Shown here piece by piece: positions 47,269-58,386 of a DNA stretch of 64,000 nt. Each line of letters begins with the position of its first letter. Positions within the stretch are counted from its first letter, which is position 1. Source of the DNA: Capniomyces stellatus. Its lineage: Eukaryota > Kickxellomycota > Harpellomycetes > Harpellales > Legeriomycetaceae. A program made the translations under genes and the position numbers. Location: positions 438,043-502,042 of the forward strand of contig LUVW01000011.1 of assembly GCA_001661515.1 (NCBI GenBank), written 5' to 3'. The notes under the pieces were generated by a model. The model had not been told where the DNA came from. It ran no database searches and saw only the letters and a list, made by a program, of their open reading frames with translations.

Positions 47269-49173
47269 TATTTTTTGTTAGATTTCCCGTACCGTCCTAT
47301 CGACTGAGCACCTGATCTAAGATATAACGCCCAATGTGTTATGTTAGCTAATTAAAAATGATCTTCTATTGATCGACTTCACTTGTTTGGACTTATTATA
47401 TTTATAAAATAAACCACTTATAAAATAAAAGACACTTCAACCCAATGCCATAAAACTAACTAATTAACTGAAAATATTAACTAAATATATAAAATAAAAC
47501 TATAACAAAAATAAATAATAAATAAGTAAAATAATGTTATAATTATTAGGTTAATGTTATGTAAAAACCCGTAGGATAAAACCATAACTATTAACCAACA
47601 ACTTATAACATTTTCATGTTGTATTTACATACAACAAAAATGTCGTATATATAATACAACCAAAAGTAATAACGAATAATATAGTCAAACAGCTATGTAC
47701 AGTTGAATTTTGTCCCCTTGTGGTTTTATCAACAGTATTTAGAGGTCCGATTGGATGTGTTCATTATTATTATTAATTATTTAGTTATTTATTTAGTTAT
47801 TTTATTTATTTAGTTAGTTAGTCATAAGGATATGAGATTCAACTCAAAGGAGTGAATCTTTCTAGTTTTTACTTAGCGATAAAAGATATACAAACATCAG
47901 ATACGGACAATCTCGAGTGAGATCAGAATGAGATTGATAGTTAAACAGATATATATGTAGGTGATTTTTACAGCCGGAAAGTCACACTACATTTTTTAAA
48001 AAACTTGTTCAAACATACATTCCTCCTTCTCAAATCGGCATCAGCTTGCCTGTGCTAAACTATACAAACAGCAGGTAAGTGTTGACAGCACCGTTTTTGT
48101 TAGTTCTCTGAAACGGCTATACCCATTGTGAAAATACACTATGAAATACTTTTTACATTCCCAGCTTTAGATACAAAGCAGATATGCTGGGGCACTAGCT
48201 GACAGCTATCGTTGGTGTTATCGTTCACTTTCCCAAATGTTTACAATAGTTTTGAACAGCCTTGCTGGTTGATTGATTCAAGTGTGATTAATTATCTGTC
48301 AACTTTAGGTTTCATTGCTGCTCAAAATTGTTTGCTAATTGTTGAATGTATTGCACGAGTTTTAATTTAGCCCAGATTATTCAGTTTAAATCCCCCTTGC
48401 AGGCGTTTTAACGTTCGTTAACACACCTTTATCATTATTTCAATGTGCATTAGTGCTTTGTTTCAACCGCTGCACTTTTTATTATTAAAATAGGATCAGA
48501 AAAAGTTAATAATGGAAATGCACACGTTTAAGCAACGTACTCGATATTGATATATACTGATATATATCGATTCTGTCTTTAGCAATATACTAGCCAGAAC
48601 TCTATTATTTTCCTTGAAGCAACTTTCAAATAATCAGTAAATCGCTACTCATTCAACACAACTACGCCCTTGTTTTTAAAATATTCAAAGCCCACACGTT
48701 CCTTTACTTCTTCTATTTTGTTGATTATTCACTTCATTGTCCTCTTCCTTCGTTTTTTTTTTTACATCTCAGCTTTTTTGGCCTCAAGATTAGGACTGTT
48801 TAATTGTCTATTGTCGAGTAGCGGGCTATAAACGCTATAGCATAAAGTCTTTTTAACGGACTCGGAGCTCTACTTGAGGCATGACTAAATACTACGCTCA
48901 AGCTACAGTATTACAGCCAAGTTATATTTTAATCCACTGTTGGGAAAGAGGTTACTTATTTAAATGTGTCAAATGTTTATAAAAAAAACAGATATAAAAG
49001 CATGCAGAAAGCTCGGCTAAAAAAAAAAAGTCAAACTAAATAGCAATCAGCATATTTACCCTTCGAGTTAAAAAGAAAAAAGAAAAGATATCCTAAAACC
49101 AACCAAATCCCATATTAAAGTTATTAGACTCAACACTAGCAATAGGCCAAAGCATTTATTTAAAAAAGAAAAG
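47269..49173. other. Gene-free 1.9 kb
   Basis: AT-rich with ATTTAGTTATTT-type repeats at about 47.76-47.82 kb. No coding exon is supported. The right end is the A-rich leader of the secreted repeat protein. Confidence 0.55.
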
Positions 49174-50154
49174 ATGACAGCTTCAAATTCCAACAGTTTT
49201 ATTAAGGGCAGACTCGGCAAAGCAATTACCGTTACAGTGCTGGCACTTTCATTCTTGAGTGTGTCCAACGCCAGTGCCAATGCCGCAGAACCAGCTAACT
49301 ACTACTCAAACCAAGGAAATGGGCAGATCGTAATCACAAAATGCAGAGTGATAAAAAAGAAGCAAAGATACCAAACATTTGCGTTCGACTCGGACATCAG
49401 ACCAGTTACTTATATTGGCGACGACTCTGGCCCTGCAGCTGATGGCAACAACAAATATAGTCAGTACCCACAGTCTGAAGATGACCAACAACCACAACAG
49501 ACACAACAGCCCGAACAACCCGAACAACCTGAACAGCCTGAGCAACCTGAACAACCTGAGCAGCCTGGAAATAACAACCAATACGCTCAAGATCCACAAA
49601 AACAACCACAGAATCAGGTGTATCAGGACAGAGGACAACCCCAGAACACACCAAAGTATCAAGACCAGAGACAACCTTCACAGCCTGAGCAGCCTGAGCA
49701 GCCTGAACAGCCCGAACAACCCGAACAACCTGAGCAGCCTGGAAATAACAACCAATACGCTCAAGNTCCACAAAAACAACCACAGAATCAGGTGTATCAG
49801 GACAGAGGACAACCCCAGAACACACCAAAGTATCAAGACCAGAGACAACCTTCACAGCCTGAGCAGCCCGAACAACCCGAACAACCTGAACAGCCTGAAC
49901 AGCCTGAGCAACCCGAACAACCCGAACAACCTGAGCAGCCTGGAAATAACAACCAATACGCTCAAGGTCCACAAAAACAACCACAGAATCAGGTGTATCA
50001 AGACAGAGGACAACCCCAGTACACACCAAAGTATCAAGACCAGAGACAGCCTGAGCAACCTCCACAACAACAACCACAGAATCAGGTGTACCAAGACAGA
50101 GGACAATACCAAGACCAAGGACAAAATCAGTATCAACCACAACGTCGATACTGA
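49174..50154 (+). CDS. Secreted Pro/Glu/Gln repeat protein
   Basis: A single exon of 326 aa opens with a basic N-terminus and a hydrophobic signal segment (ITVTVLALSFLSVSNASANA). A short globular part follows with the motif VITKCRVIKKKQRYQTFAF, shared with the gene at 51757 (VITKCRIMTESPVYQTYAI). From about residue 108 the chain is (PEQ)n alternating with a conserved block from NNNQYAQ to KYQDQRQ; three block copies begin near nt 49564, 49738 and 49939. One base at 49766 is N, giving an unknown residue (Asp or Gly by comparison with the sister copies). There is no C-terminal anchor. It is plausibly a cell-wall or extracellular matrix protein; no named family is recognised. Confidence 0.82.
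   Translation: MTASNSNSFIKGRLGKAITVTVLALSFLSVSNASANAAEPANYYSNQGNGQIVITKCRVIKKKQRYQTFAFDSDIRPVTYIGDDSGPAADGNNKYSQYPQSEDDQQPQQTQQPEQPEQPEQPEQPEQPEQPGNNNQYAQDPQKQPQNQVYQDRGQPQNTPKYQDQRQPSQPEQPEQPEQPEQPEQPEQPGNNNQYAQXPQKQPQNQVYQDRGQPQNTPKYQDQRQPSQPEQPEQPEQPEQPEQPEQPEQPEQPEQPGNNNQYAQGPQKQPQNQVYQDRGQPQYTPKYQDQRQPEQPPQQQPQNQVYQDRGQYQDQGQNQYQPQRRY
49504..50060 (+). repeat. Nested coding repeats: PEQ triplets within 174- and 201-bp units
   Basis: Near-identical blocks of about 120 bp are separated by variable numbers of the 9-bp PEQ unit. Spacing between block starts is 174 and then 201 bp. Confidence 0.9.
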
Positions 50155-51756
50155 TTTCGTTTACTGACATCTCAATATAGCACCAGTTGAACCAAAATTC
50201 GACGCAGATATCATTTATTAAATTTCTAGTTTTTAGCATTCAATAATAGCTTGTCTATATTGCTTTGTATATCTCTTATACTGTACTCTTAAAAATAAAT
50301 GAATTAAGCTCACAATAACCCGCATTTTAGTATGGTGTACAAATCCTTAACTCGTAAACCGACTCCTGAACACTAATAGGTTGTTAGTAGGCTAAAAGTT
50401 GAAATAGCGGGGATTTAAAGATGCGTCTATTTAATAAACAGTGAAATTGTTAATATCTTTTGACACAGGGTAAATTCAGGCACGCATACATGTAACCAAG
50501 AGAGTGAGCCTAATTCACAGAAATTTTGGTGGCCAGCACAAACACTGGCAGATTAAGTTATAGTACAAACGCTTTAAACGCATATACAGCCTGGAACCAT
50601 ATATGCGCCGATACAAAGCGGGATAAATTTGTGCTTTGTTTAGTGTTATCGCTGAATCAAAATTTATATATATATGTATTTAGAAGAATATTTGCTAAAT
50701 TGGATGTTGCTTTGTGTAGATCATTATAGATAGCAGTGATTCATTTTATTGTTCTGTTTTTGTTGTTTTTTGCTTTCAGAAAAAATTAAAACGGCACTGA
50801 ATAAAGATAAAAACTGAACTTGAAACCTGGCTACAATAAACAATTTTAAAAAAGGCAATTGAAAAGACGAATCAATTGTTTGAGAGTAAACAATAAGTGA
50901 TGGTGGTGGAAGTAAACACTAGACGTATAGGGTATCAGAAGCTGTTGTAACAACTGACCCTGGTTGTGTTTTTAAAAAAAAAGGCGACAACAAAGGAAAT
51001 TTAAAAATGGGCAATTGTAATAAACTGGATTACAATAAATTGCGATTGTCTCCAAAACGTAGCCAAAACACAACAATCAGGTTGACACTACTTTTCCAGC
51101 CGAGATTAATTATACTAGTGCTAGCAATTAAAACAAATACATATAATGATACGTTTATTAATCGCTGGAGACTAAATGCAATTTAAACGAATAGAGAAAA
51201 GCGAATAGGAAAAAAAAAGACAATGGCCACAGAGTAGCGGGTTTAAATGCTATCAGGATTGACAACAAAGTCAAAGTATGTCTGTAATATAAAAGCTGGA
51301 TTGAATGGCAGTCCGATAGGGATTGTCTACAACATAGAGTGGCTTTATTGTGAATACAGTATACATTTGGCAAGGAATAAGGGCCATGGATTCAAATAAT
51401 ACAAGTCAGACATTGTTATGATTGTAGTAGCCAAGTCTTCGACTTTACACTTTCAAGCTCGCAAAAAAAAAAAGAAATTACGTAGTATATACATCCAATG
51501 TTAGATAGCAAAATCATTAAAATATATAAACACGACTGAAAGAATAGGAACTGCGTTCAAAAAGAAAAACATAGTTTATTTCAGTAAAATTATTCATCCT
51601 TTCTATGTCTGTACATTTTGCACTTTTATAAAGTAACAAACGGAAACCCAATATAAAAGCTGCTAATTTCAATAACATATCATAAATTTGAAAAAAGAAA
51701 AAACACTCGATAAAAACACAATAGCATAACAAAAACAAATCCATAAACGAACAGGT
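50155..51756. other. Intergenic between the two secreted repeat proteins
   Basis: I see no gene. The stretch is A-rich on plus towards the next start, again in line with a purine-rich leader. Confidence 0.6.
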
Positions 51757-53352
51757 ATGTCGAGCTTCAATTTTAGTAAGAATAAAGGGTTCAAGTCCAC
51801 GGTGCTGCTGTTGGCGCTTGTAGCTGGGGTAAATGCAAACGCAGCGGAAGGACAAAACTACGGAGTCCCTGGTGGGAGAGTGAGAGTTATTACTGCGGTA
51901 ATAACAAAGTGTAGAATAATGACAGAATCACCGGTCTACCAAACATATGCGATAAATCAGGGTGATCAACAGAATATGGCTGACGATAGCGGCAATAATG
52001 GAATGGTTCAAGGTGGAGACCAAAACCAAGATCCTCAAAACCAGGATCCTCAAAATCAAGACCCTCAAAACCAGGATCCTCAAAACCAGGATCCTCAAAA
52101 CCAGGATCCTCAAAACCAAGACCCTCAAAATCAAGACCCTCAAAACCAAGACCCTCAAAATCAAGACCCTCAAAACCAAGACCCTCAAAACCAAGACCCT
52201 CAAAATCAGGATCAAATGAATCAAGATCAACAGAACCGGCAGTACCAGAATCCTCAAAATTACAACTATAATGGCATGGGGTCTCAAGCACAAGGACAGA
52301 TGCCACAAGATAGTCAAAACGATGAACCTATCCCAAAGGGGGAGAATGGCGAGTATGAGAAAGGGACTCAAAGAAACATAGCTGGAGGCTTTGACGAAAA
52401 GACTAGAGAGCAAATCAGAAAGGTTGTGGATATCGGGTATTTGGGTGGTAGACCACCGACAAGGGATGATGCTAGTAAGGCAATAGCAGACTTTTTGGGG
52501 AAGCATAGTGATCTTTCGTATTTGCTAAAATCAGTCAACTTGGACAAGATGAGCCTGGATGAGCTTGGCAGATTTTTGAGTTCGATCAAAGATATGGATA
52601 CAAGCAGAGCAAGAAGGCTGGTGATAGATAAATTGGTTGAGCTTGAAGGCCAGTATCTAAGGAAAAGAAACAACTATATGAACTACAGAAAAGGACCAAT
52701 GCCAATGGAAAGACTGAACGAGAATGCAGAGACCCAGAATAACATGGGGATGGGGAATGGTGACAGTAAGGATTACCGAAATTACCAGAACCAATACCAA
52801 GGACAAGTACAAGGGCAGCAGCCTGTTCAGTATAACCAAGGCCGCCAACAACTCCCTCAGCAACAGAATAGCAATGGTCAAGGGGATAACGAACCAATGG
52901 AGCCGAATGGTAATGAAGGACAGCAGGCTCCACCAATAAATGATAGCAACAACGGTAACGACAATGAAGGTGATAACGATAATGAAAATGGTAACGACAA
53001 CGCTAATTCTAATGCTAATGAAAACAATAACGGCAACAACAACGGCAACAACAATGGCAACAACAATGGCAATGAAAATGAGAATGAAAATGAGAATGAA
53101 AATGAAAATGAAAATGAAAATGAAAACGGTAACACTGGAAATAACGGTAACACAGGAAATAACGGAGGAGGTAATGGTGGATATGCTAACGGAGAAGAGT
53201 GCCAGGTGGGATCGTACGCATGTGACAAGTACGATAAACATACATTTTTACAATGTGTATGGGGGAAATATGTAAAGATGAAGTGCAGCACAGGGACAGT
53301 TTGTAGAGAGTCGGGCAACGGCGGAATCTACTGTGATTGGGACAAAAAATAA
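51757..53352 (+). CDS. Secreted repeat protein with C-terminal CBM19-like module
   Basis: A single exon of 531 aa carries a signal peptide (about residues 1-29), then the VITKCR...YQTYA motif shared with the gene at 49174. Twelve perfect QNQDP repeats follow (nt 52021-52200). A charged helical domain occupies about residues 205-310 (REQIRKVVDIGYLGG...LDELGRFLSSIKDMD), then come Gln-rich and Asn/Glu/Gly-rich linkers. The last 55 residues hold six cysteines in the order C-x5-C-x10-C-x8-C-x5-C-x9-C with FLQCVWGKYVKMKC, the layout of CBM19 chitin-binding modules. It therefore likely binds chitin in its own wall. It looks like a paralogue of its neighbour that kept or gained extra domains. Confidence 0.82.
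   Translation: MSSFNFSKNKGFKSTVLLLALVAGVNANAAEGQNYGVPGGRVRVITAVITKCRIMTESPVYQTYAINQGDQQNMADDSGNNGMVQGGDQNQDPQNQDPQNQDPQNQDPQNQDPQNQDPQNQDPQNQDPQNQDPQNQDPQNQDPQNQDPQNQDQMNQDQQNRQYQNPQNYNYNGMGSQAQGQMPQDSQNDEPIPKGENGEYEKGTQRNIAGGFDEKTREQIRKVVDIGYLGGRPPTRDDASKAIADFLGKHSDLSYLLKSVNLDKMSLDELGRFLSSIKDMDTSRARRLVIDKLVELEGQYLRKRNNYMNYRKGPMPMERLNENAETQNNMGMGNGDSKDYRNYQNQYQGQVQGQQPVQYNQGRQQLPQQQNSNGQGDNEPMEPNGNEGQQAPPINDSNNGNDNEGDNDNENGNDNANSNANENNNGNNNGNNNGNNNGNENENENENENENENENENGNTGNNGNTGNNGGGNGGYANGEECQVGSYACDKYDKHTFLQCVWGKYVKMKCSTGTVCRESGNGGIYCDWDKK
52021..52200 (+). repeat. Twelve 15-bp coding repeats (QNQDP)
   Basis: Twelve uninterrupted units vary only at synonymous positions (CAA AAC/T CAA/G GAT/C CCT). 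Confidence 0.95.
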
Positions 53353-54248
53353 TAGTTTTTTTTTTACACTAAATGGGTCAACGGCAACTGGTTTGGCTTG
53401 AACTTTAATATTTCTCGTATATAATTTTTTTTGGTTAAATCTTTAGTGAATTTGAAACAACAAATAAAGCAAATAAAAGACATATGGTAAAAGTGGGAAA
53501 AGACATTTCAAAATTAATAAAAAAGCGAGAAAAGACGAGTTAAAAGTATGCGGACCAGAGTATTGTTAAGATATTGTTCTTAAAGTAAAATTATTAGCAA
53601 GGGTAACTGAACCGCCATCCATTTTGATGAAATTTTTGTTGATGGCCCATGATAATGTTGGTTGTGTTTACAGAAAGATAGAGCAGTATTGAGGCTTGTG
53701 ATGTTGATTAAAAAAATAGTCAAAGAATTTAACTCGGATACTTGGCAATTGGTAAATTTTGAGAGAAATATCGAGGAGGAGAAAAGTGAACAGGAAAGAA
53801 TGAGTAAAAAAAAAAATCAAGGCAATGCTGCGGAAAAGAAAAATGCAAAGTTTAAATAGCAAAAGTTGGTTTTGGCGTAAAGTTTAGACATTTAACGTAA
53901 AAGAAATAAAAATTAAATAAAAATTAAATTGTAAAGTGTAAAGAAAAAAAAAAGAAAGAATAAGTAAGGTAGCGAGCAGAGCTTTTCAATGAATCTTAGT
54001 TGTGCAGCTTCATGTAATTTGTGCTGAGCTTTAAAAAAAGAAAAAAGAAAATTGGCGATATATCGAATTGCAGGTGGAATAAAATATAAAGGAAGCAAAA
54101 GAGTAATTAAAAAAGAGTATACATGGAAAAGAAAGAATAAATATTGAATGAGCAATATCGATACAACAACAAAGTAAAACAACACAAGTATATATACATT
54201 TATATACTTGATAAGAGGGATAAGAAAAGGAGAGATATATAGAGAAAA
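53353..54248. other. Intergenic, purine-rich, before SSL2
   Basis: A/G-rich on plus. It contains one possible small frame (53701-53859, listed separately). Confidence 0.55.
53701..53859 (+). CDS. Possible small ORF or exon (52 aa)
   Basis: A frame from ATG 53701, open further upstream to a possible TTTACAG acceptor at 53673, reads MLIKKIVKEFNSDTW and then a charged tail ending KKNAKFK. The first part looks like an amphipathic helix, the rest like a basic tail. There is no recognised homologue, and no upstream exon could be placed. Low confidence. Confidence 0.25.
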   Translation: MLIKKIVKEFNSDTWQLVNFERNIEEEKSEQERMSKKKNQGNAAEKKNAKFK

Positions 54249-57210
54249 ATGTCGAGAAAAAGAGCTGGTTCATCTGAAGGTATTTTGAAATATTTGTATT
54301 AGCGAGTGAATTGAGATTAAAAAGAAAAAAAGGAAAAGGAAAAAAAAGAGTGGATAAATGAATTGAATAGAATTTATAGAGAAGTGTAGTTTAAGAGGGT
54401 GTTTAAACTGAAAATAGAGGAGCCAAAAATCAAGATAAAGTTTAGGAGCGGGGCCTTGGCGGATTTACACAACAAAACGGTACTTACAAATGAGGCGAAA
54501 GCAAGGTTGCAGAGCAAAGAGAGGGAGAGGGAGAAGAGACTTGAGCAGGATAGAGAAAGGGAGGAGAATGTAGAGGAGGATTCGAATATGGGAGAGGAGG
54601 GGAGGTATGGGGAGGAATCGGACGAAGAGTTGAATGAGGAAGCGATATTGGCGGCACAGCAGGATGTAAAAAGAGGGTTGGTGCCGAGGGCGGCAAGACT
54701 GGAGTTTGCGGAGGATGAGGATGAGTATGAGATGTTGGCGATGCCAAAACGGGATGCGGTGTCGGGGAAGTTTGGAAAGGGGGAATATACATATCTGAAG
54801 TTGAAAAAGGACCACAGTTCAAGGCCGCTGTGGATATGTCCAGGGACGGCGATGATAATATTGGAGGCATTTTCGCCGATAGCGGAGCAAGCGATAGATT
54901 TTCTGATAGCGATTAGTGAGCCGTTGAGTCGGCCAAAGTATATTCACGAGTACAAGTTGACGCCGTACAGTTTATATGCGGCGGTGTCGGTGGGGCTTGA
55001 GACAAAGGACATACTGGAGGTGCTGAACCGGTTGTCTAAGGTACCGGTGCCAAGCGATGTGATTAAGGCGGTGAAGCAGTGCACGATGTCGTATGGGAAA
55101 GTGAAGCAGGTGTTGAAGCACAACCGATACTTTGTGGAGTCAACTCACGCAGACATACTGCAGAGACTGTTGCGGGACCCGATAATTATGAATAGCAGGG
55201 AGGTGGGGGAGGGAGGGGAAGGGAGTTCGCTGATGAAATTTACGGCACCGGACGGAAAGAATTTGTTGATTGGGGGGAAGCAAGGGAAGGCGATGGACAA
55301 GACGGATGCGATGGGGATAAACGGGATAGAGGAGAGCGGAGGGGTGGAGGAGAAGGAAAAGACAAAGGCGGATTTGTACAAGGAGGTACTGGAAGAGGAG
55401 GACGATGATGAAGAAGAAGACGACGAGGTGCATGCGTTTGAAATCAAGTCGTCTGAGGTGGAGTCAGTGAAGAAGAGGTGTAATGAGCTGGATTACCCGA
55501 TGCTGGAAGAGTATGATTTCCGCAACGATACGATCAACCCGAACCTGGACATTGACCTGAAGCCAATCACAACGATTCGGCCGTACCAAGAAAAATCGCT
55601 GTCCAAGATGTTTGGAAACGGAAGAGCGAGAAGCGGGATCATAGTGCTGCCGTGTGGAGCAGGAAAGACGCTGGTAGGGATAACGGCGGCGTGTACAATC
55701 AAGAAAAGCGTGCTGTGTTTGTGCACAAGCTCGGTTTCGGTGATGCAGTGGAAGCAACAGTTTTTACAGTGGAGCACGATCAAAGAACATCAGATTGCGG
55801 TGTTTACATCGGACCAAAAGGAAAGAGTAAGTAAACTTATAACAAGAGTATATAAATGAACGGATAACAAGAGTATATAATTAATGAATAAATGGATGAA
55901 TGGATGAATGAATGAATGGATAGTTTTCGGGAGATGCCGGGATAGTTATAAGTACATTTTCAATGGTGGCAAACACAAGGAAAAGGTCGTATGAGGCACA
56001 AAAGATGATGGACTTTTTGCACCAAAGGGAGTGGGGCTTTTTGTTGCTGGATGAGGTACATGTGGTTCCAGCAAACATGTTTCGAAGAGTGGTGACGACG
56101 ATTGCGGCGCATGCAAAATTGGGACTGACGGCGACGTTGGTGAGGGAGGACGACAAGATTGACGACCTGAACTTTTTGATTGGGCCAAAGTTGTACGAGG
56201 CAAACTGGATGGATTTGGCGATAAAGGGGCACATAGCAACAGTGCAGTGTGCAGAGGTGTGGTGTGACATGACGCCAGAGTTTTACCGGGAATACTTGCG
56301 GGAGACGAGCAGGAGGCGGTTGTTGTTGTATGTGATGAACCCGACAAAGTTCCAGATGTGTCAGTACTTGATAAACTACCACCAGAACCGGGGCGACAAG
56401 ATTATAGTGTTTGTGGACAATGTATATGCGCTGAAGGCGTATGCTCATAAGCTGAAGCTACCGTTTATTTACGGGGGAACGTCGCAGCAGGAAAGAATGA
56501 GGATTCTGCACCAGTTCCAGCACAATCCGATGTTGAACTGTATATTTCTGTCAAAGGTGGGAGACACGTCGATTGATTTGCCAGAGGCGACGTGTTTGAT
56601 TCAGGTGAGTTCTCATTACGGGTCGAGGAGGCAGGAGGCGCAGCGGTTGGGGCGAATTTTGCGGGCGAAGCGGAGAAACGATGAGGGGTTTAATGCGTTT
56701 TTTTACTCGTTGGTGAGTAAGGACACGCAGGAGATGTTTTACTCGACAAAGAGGCAGCAGTTTTTGGTGGATCAGGGGTACTCGTTTAAGGTGATAACGC
56801 AGCTGGAAGGGATGTACGAGTACCCAGAGTTGGTGTACAGGGACAAGGCGTCGCAGATAGAGTTGTTGCAGACGTTGTTGATGGCGAATGAGAGCGCAGC
56901 AAGTTTGGATGAGGAGATGCCAAGTGATTTGAACGAGTTGGATGATATTTCCAACTTGTCGTCGGCAGGGTACAGCAACATGAAGAAGATTAGGGGGAGT
57001 TTGTCGAGTTTGAGTGGTGCGGAGAAGATGGCGTATTTGGAGTATACGAATGGGATGGCTAGTCGAAACAGGTTGATTGGGAGTGGTGGTGGGCGTAGGG
57101 GAATGACGAATGCACATGCAATTAATGCGGCTAAAAAGACGATTGGTTCGAGTGCTGCTAATGAAGAAAGACATCCATTGTTTAAAAAGCAGTTTTTAAC
57201 CAAGAAATAA
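54249..57210 (+). CDS. SSL2: XPB-type DNA translocase of TFIIH
   Basis: The main exons are an open segment ending at 55826 and 55924-57210, joined in phase 0 (GTAAGT...GATAG); from codon 54399 this gives about 904 aa. XPB/Ssl2 is the 3'-5' translocase of TFIIH, needed for promoter opening and nucleotide excision repair. Visible elements are the damage-recognition-like N-terminal domain ([21 protein letters not shown]), motif I ([10 protein letters not shown]), DEVH (motif II), TAT (III), the family-specific RED motif (VREDDKI) and motif VI ([12 protein letters not shown]). The N-terminus is very acidic. The 5' end is unsettled: codon 54399 is GTG, and a short exon starting at ATG 54249 ([10 protein letters not shown], donor GTATTT) does not splice in phase to any canonical acceptor I can see. 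An alternative donor a little downstream would fit. Confidence 0.88.
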
Positions 57211-57510
57211 TCGATATTTTGTTTATTTATTTATCTAATCAAGGGGAGGGAATTTTGGTAGTTTTTAAAAACATCAAAATATAATATATAAAATAAAATA
57301 AAATAAAATAAAATAAAATAAAATAAAATAAAATAAAATAAATTGAATAGTTTGAAAAGTGAATTTGATTAATTAATAAAAACAAGAAAATATCAATGTT
57401 AACCTTAAATACCCCCCTTTCTACTACTACTATTGTTTTATTATTGCTTTGTTTTATTGTTTGTTTTGAAGAAAAAGAAGAAGAAAAAAAAAATTGTAAA
57501 GTAACAAAAG
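57211..57510. other. Spacer between SSL2 and BET5 with (TAAAA)n
   Basis: A short tandem spacer that holds the SSL2 3' end and the BET5 leader. It includes a (TAAAA)n microsatellite at about 57291-57342. Confidence 0.85.
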
Positions 57511-58275
57511 ATGATTTATAATTTATACATTTACAATCGGTACTGTGAGTGTATATTTTATGGGGAATGGAAGCGAACGAATTCGGTGTTAACGGGAGGA
57601 CATTTGAATTTGGATAAGGGAGAAGGGATGAATAGAGAATTGAGTGTGCAGCAGATGAATGAGGCAGAAACAAGTGTTGGGTTTATGAATGTTCCAAACA
57701 GTGGAAACAGCGGTATAAACAGCAGTGGAAACAGCAGTGGAAACATTGGAGGAAACATTGGAGGAAACATTGGAAATGGTGGCGGTGGTGGTGGTGGTGG
57801 GACGGACCAAGCAATAGACCAAACCGATCCAAACAAGCAACACTTGACAATGCAAACGTCACCAAACGGAGTGATTATTGATGTATGGAAACTAGACAAA
57901 CTAAATTTGACAGACAAACTACTTGAAGAAACGAAATTAGTGTACGGCGCCACATTTTCAATCAGAAACTTGCTTTCAAAACTTAACCCAACCAACCCAC
58001 CACAATTCTTTGGTTACAAAACCAACACTTACAAATCATTTTATTTCCAATCTCTAACTGGAATCAAACTCATCATCAACACTCATACTGACGCTAAAGC
58101 TCACTTTGCTAAAGCTGTCCTTGACCATATTTACTCACACATTTATCTCGACTACATTGTCAAAAACCCTCTATTCACTTTTGACGGTAAAAATAAAACT
58201 CAAACCTTCAACGGCTGTGAAAACTTTAAAAACGCATTAAACACTTATATCCAAAGTCTTCCAACCCTCACATGA
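57511..58275 (+). CDS. BET5: TRAPP complex subunit 1, with Gly/Asn-rich insertion
   Basis: A single exon of 254 aa. It starts as a longin-fold TRAPP subunit (MIYNLYIYNRYCECIFYGEW) and ends with the other family blocks: EETKLVYGATFSIRNLLSKL, FGYKTNTYKSFYFQSLTGIK and YIVKNPLF. BET5/TRAPPC1 is part of the TRAPP core that acts as exchange factor for Ypt1/Rab1 in ER-Golgi traffic. Orthologues are usually about 145-160 aa. Here about 90 residues rich in Gly, Asn and Ser (including a run of eight Gly) interrupt the loop after the second strand. The family ends are both intact, so the insertion is probably tolerated as a surface loop. The stop lies 111 bp from the clathrin gene stop. Confidence 0.88.
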   Translation: MIYNLYIYNRYCECIFYGEWKRTNSVLTGGHLNLDKGEGMNRELSVQQMNEAETSVGFMNVPNSGNSGINSSGNSSGNIGGNIGGNIGNGGGGGGGGTDQAIDQTDPNKQHLTMQTSPNGVIIDVWKLDKLNLTDKLLEETKLVYGATFSIRNLLSKLNPTNPPQFFGYKTNTYKSFYFQSLTGIKLIINTHTDAKAHFAKAVLDHIYSHIYLDYIVKNPLFTFDGKNKTQTFNGCENFKNALNTYIQSLPTLT

Positions 58276-58386
58276 ACAAAAAGAAACCCCATTTAAACTA
58301 TTATTATTATTATTATTAAATTGTTATTATTAAATTGTTATTATTATTATTAAAATAAAAAGAGAGTTAAAAATATTGGTTATTAA

